NCBI GenBank assembly: GCA_007132635.1
Contig: SLOG01000293.1
Coordinates: 1-6,569, forward strand
Direction of reading: 5' to 3'
From: Limnochordia bacterium
GTDB taxonomy: Bacteria; Bacillota; Limnochordia; Darwinibacteriales; SLO01
DNA: 6,569 nt
Shown: one piece after another, positions 6,568 through 6,569 of the stretch
Layout: each line of letters starts with the position of its first letter
Position numbering within the stretch: the first letter of the stretch is position 1
The notes under the pieces: model-generated
The model's input: only the letters and a program-made list of their open reading frames with translations
Databases searched by the model: none
What the model was told of the DNA's origin: nothing
Program-made: the position numbers and the translations under genes

Positions 6568-6569
6568 TG

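Noticed and set aside
1..6569. CRISPR arrays, tRNA/rRNA genes, insertion sequences, phage genes
   Set aside because: No regularly spaced repeats, cloverleaf-like sequence, transposase or phage-type protein was seen on either strand.

Overview
The window is almost entirely one minus-strand operon. It is the Bat (Bacteroides aerotolerance) locus of a member of the Bacteroidota. The gene content and order support this: two membrane-anchored von Willebrand A (VWA) proteins in a row, a TPR protein, a long BatD protein with a large periplasmic part, and a TPR/SH3 membrane protein. The genes lack clear Shine-Dalgarno sequences, which also fits the phylum. Genus cannot be read from the sequence; base composition looks intermediate, and an environmental Bacteroidales-like genome is only a guess.

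Layout in transcription order (high to low coordinates): the last codons of an upstream gene, probably DUF58 (6567-6532); an unnamed Bat-associated membrane protein of 337 aa (6521-5508); batA (5501-4506); a 137-nt spacer with several inverted repeats (4505-4369); batB (4368-3334); batC (3331-2696); batD (2702-831); batE (831-67); and 66 nt of downstream sequence. Except at batA-batB, the genes are separated by 10 nt or less or overlap by a few bases, so they are probably co-transcribed and translationally coupled. No tRNA, rRNA, CRISPR, insertion sequence or convincing terminator was seen. The plus strand holds only shadow ORFs.

How the parts fit together: the positive-inside rule places both VWA domains, the TPR domains of BatC and BatE, the BatE SH3-like domain and the Ig-like parts of BatD and the 337-aa protein in the periplasm. 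The only sizeable cytoplasmic domains in the window are the C-terminal tails of BatD and the 337-aa protein. By eye these two tails resemble each other, and so do the N-terminal domains, so the unnamed protein looks like a short relative of BatD. In this gene family an AAA+ MoxR ATPase and a DUF58 protein usually lie just upstream; the tails are reasonable candidates for contact with them.

The locus is a known one whose biochemical role is unsettled. It is not a newly discovered system. The points most worth checking are the BatD-like nature of the 337-aa protein, the structured spacer before batB, and what follows batE.
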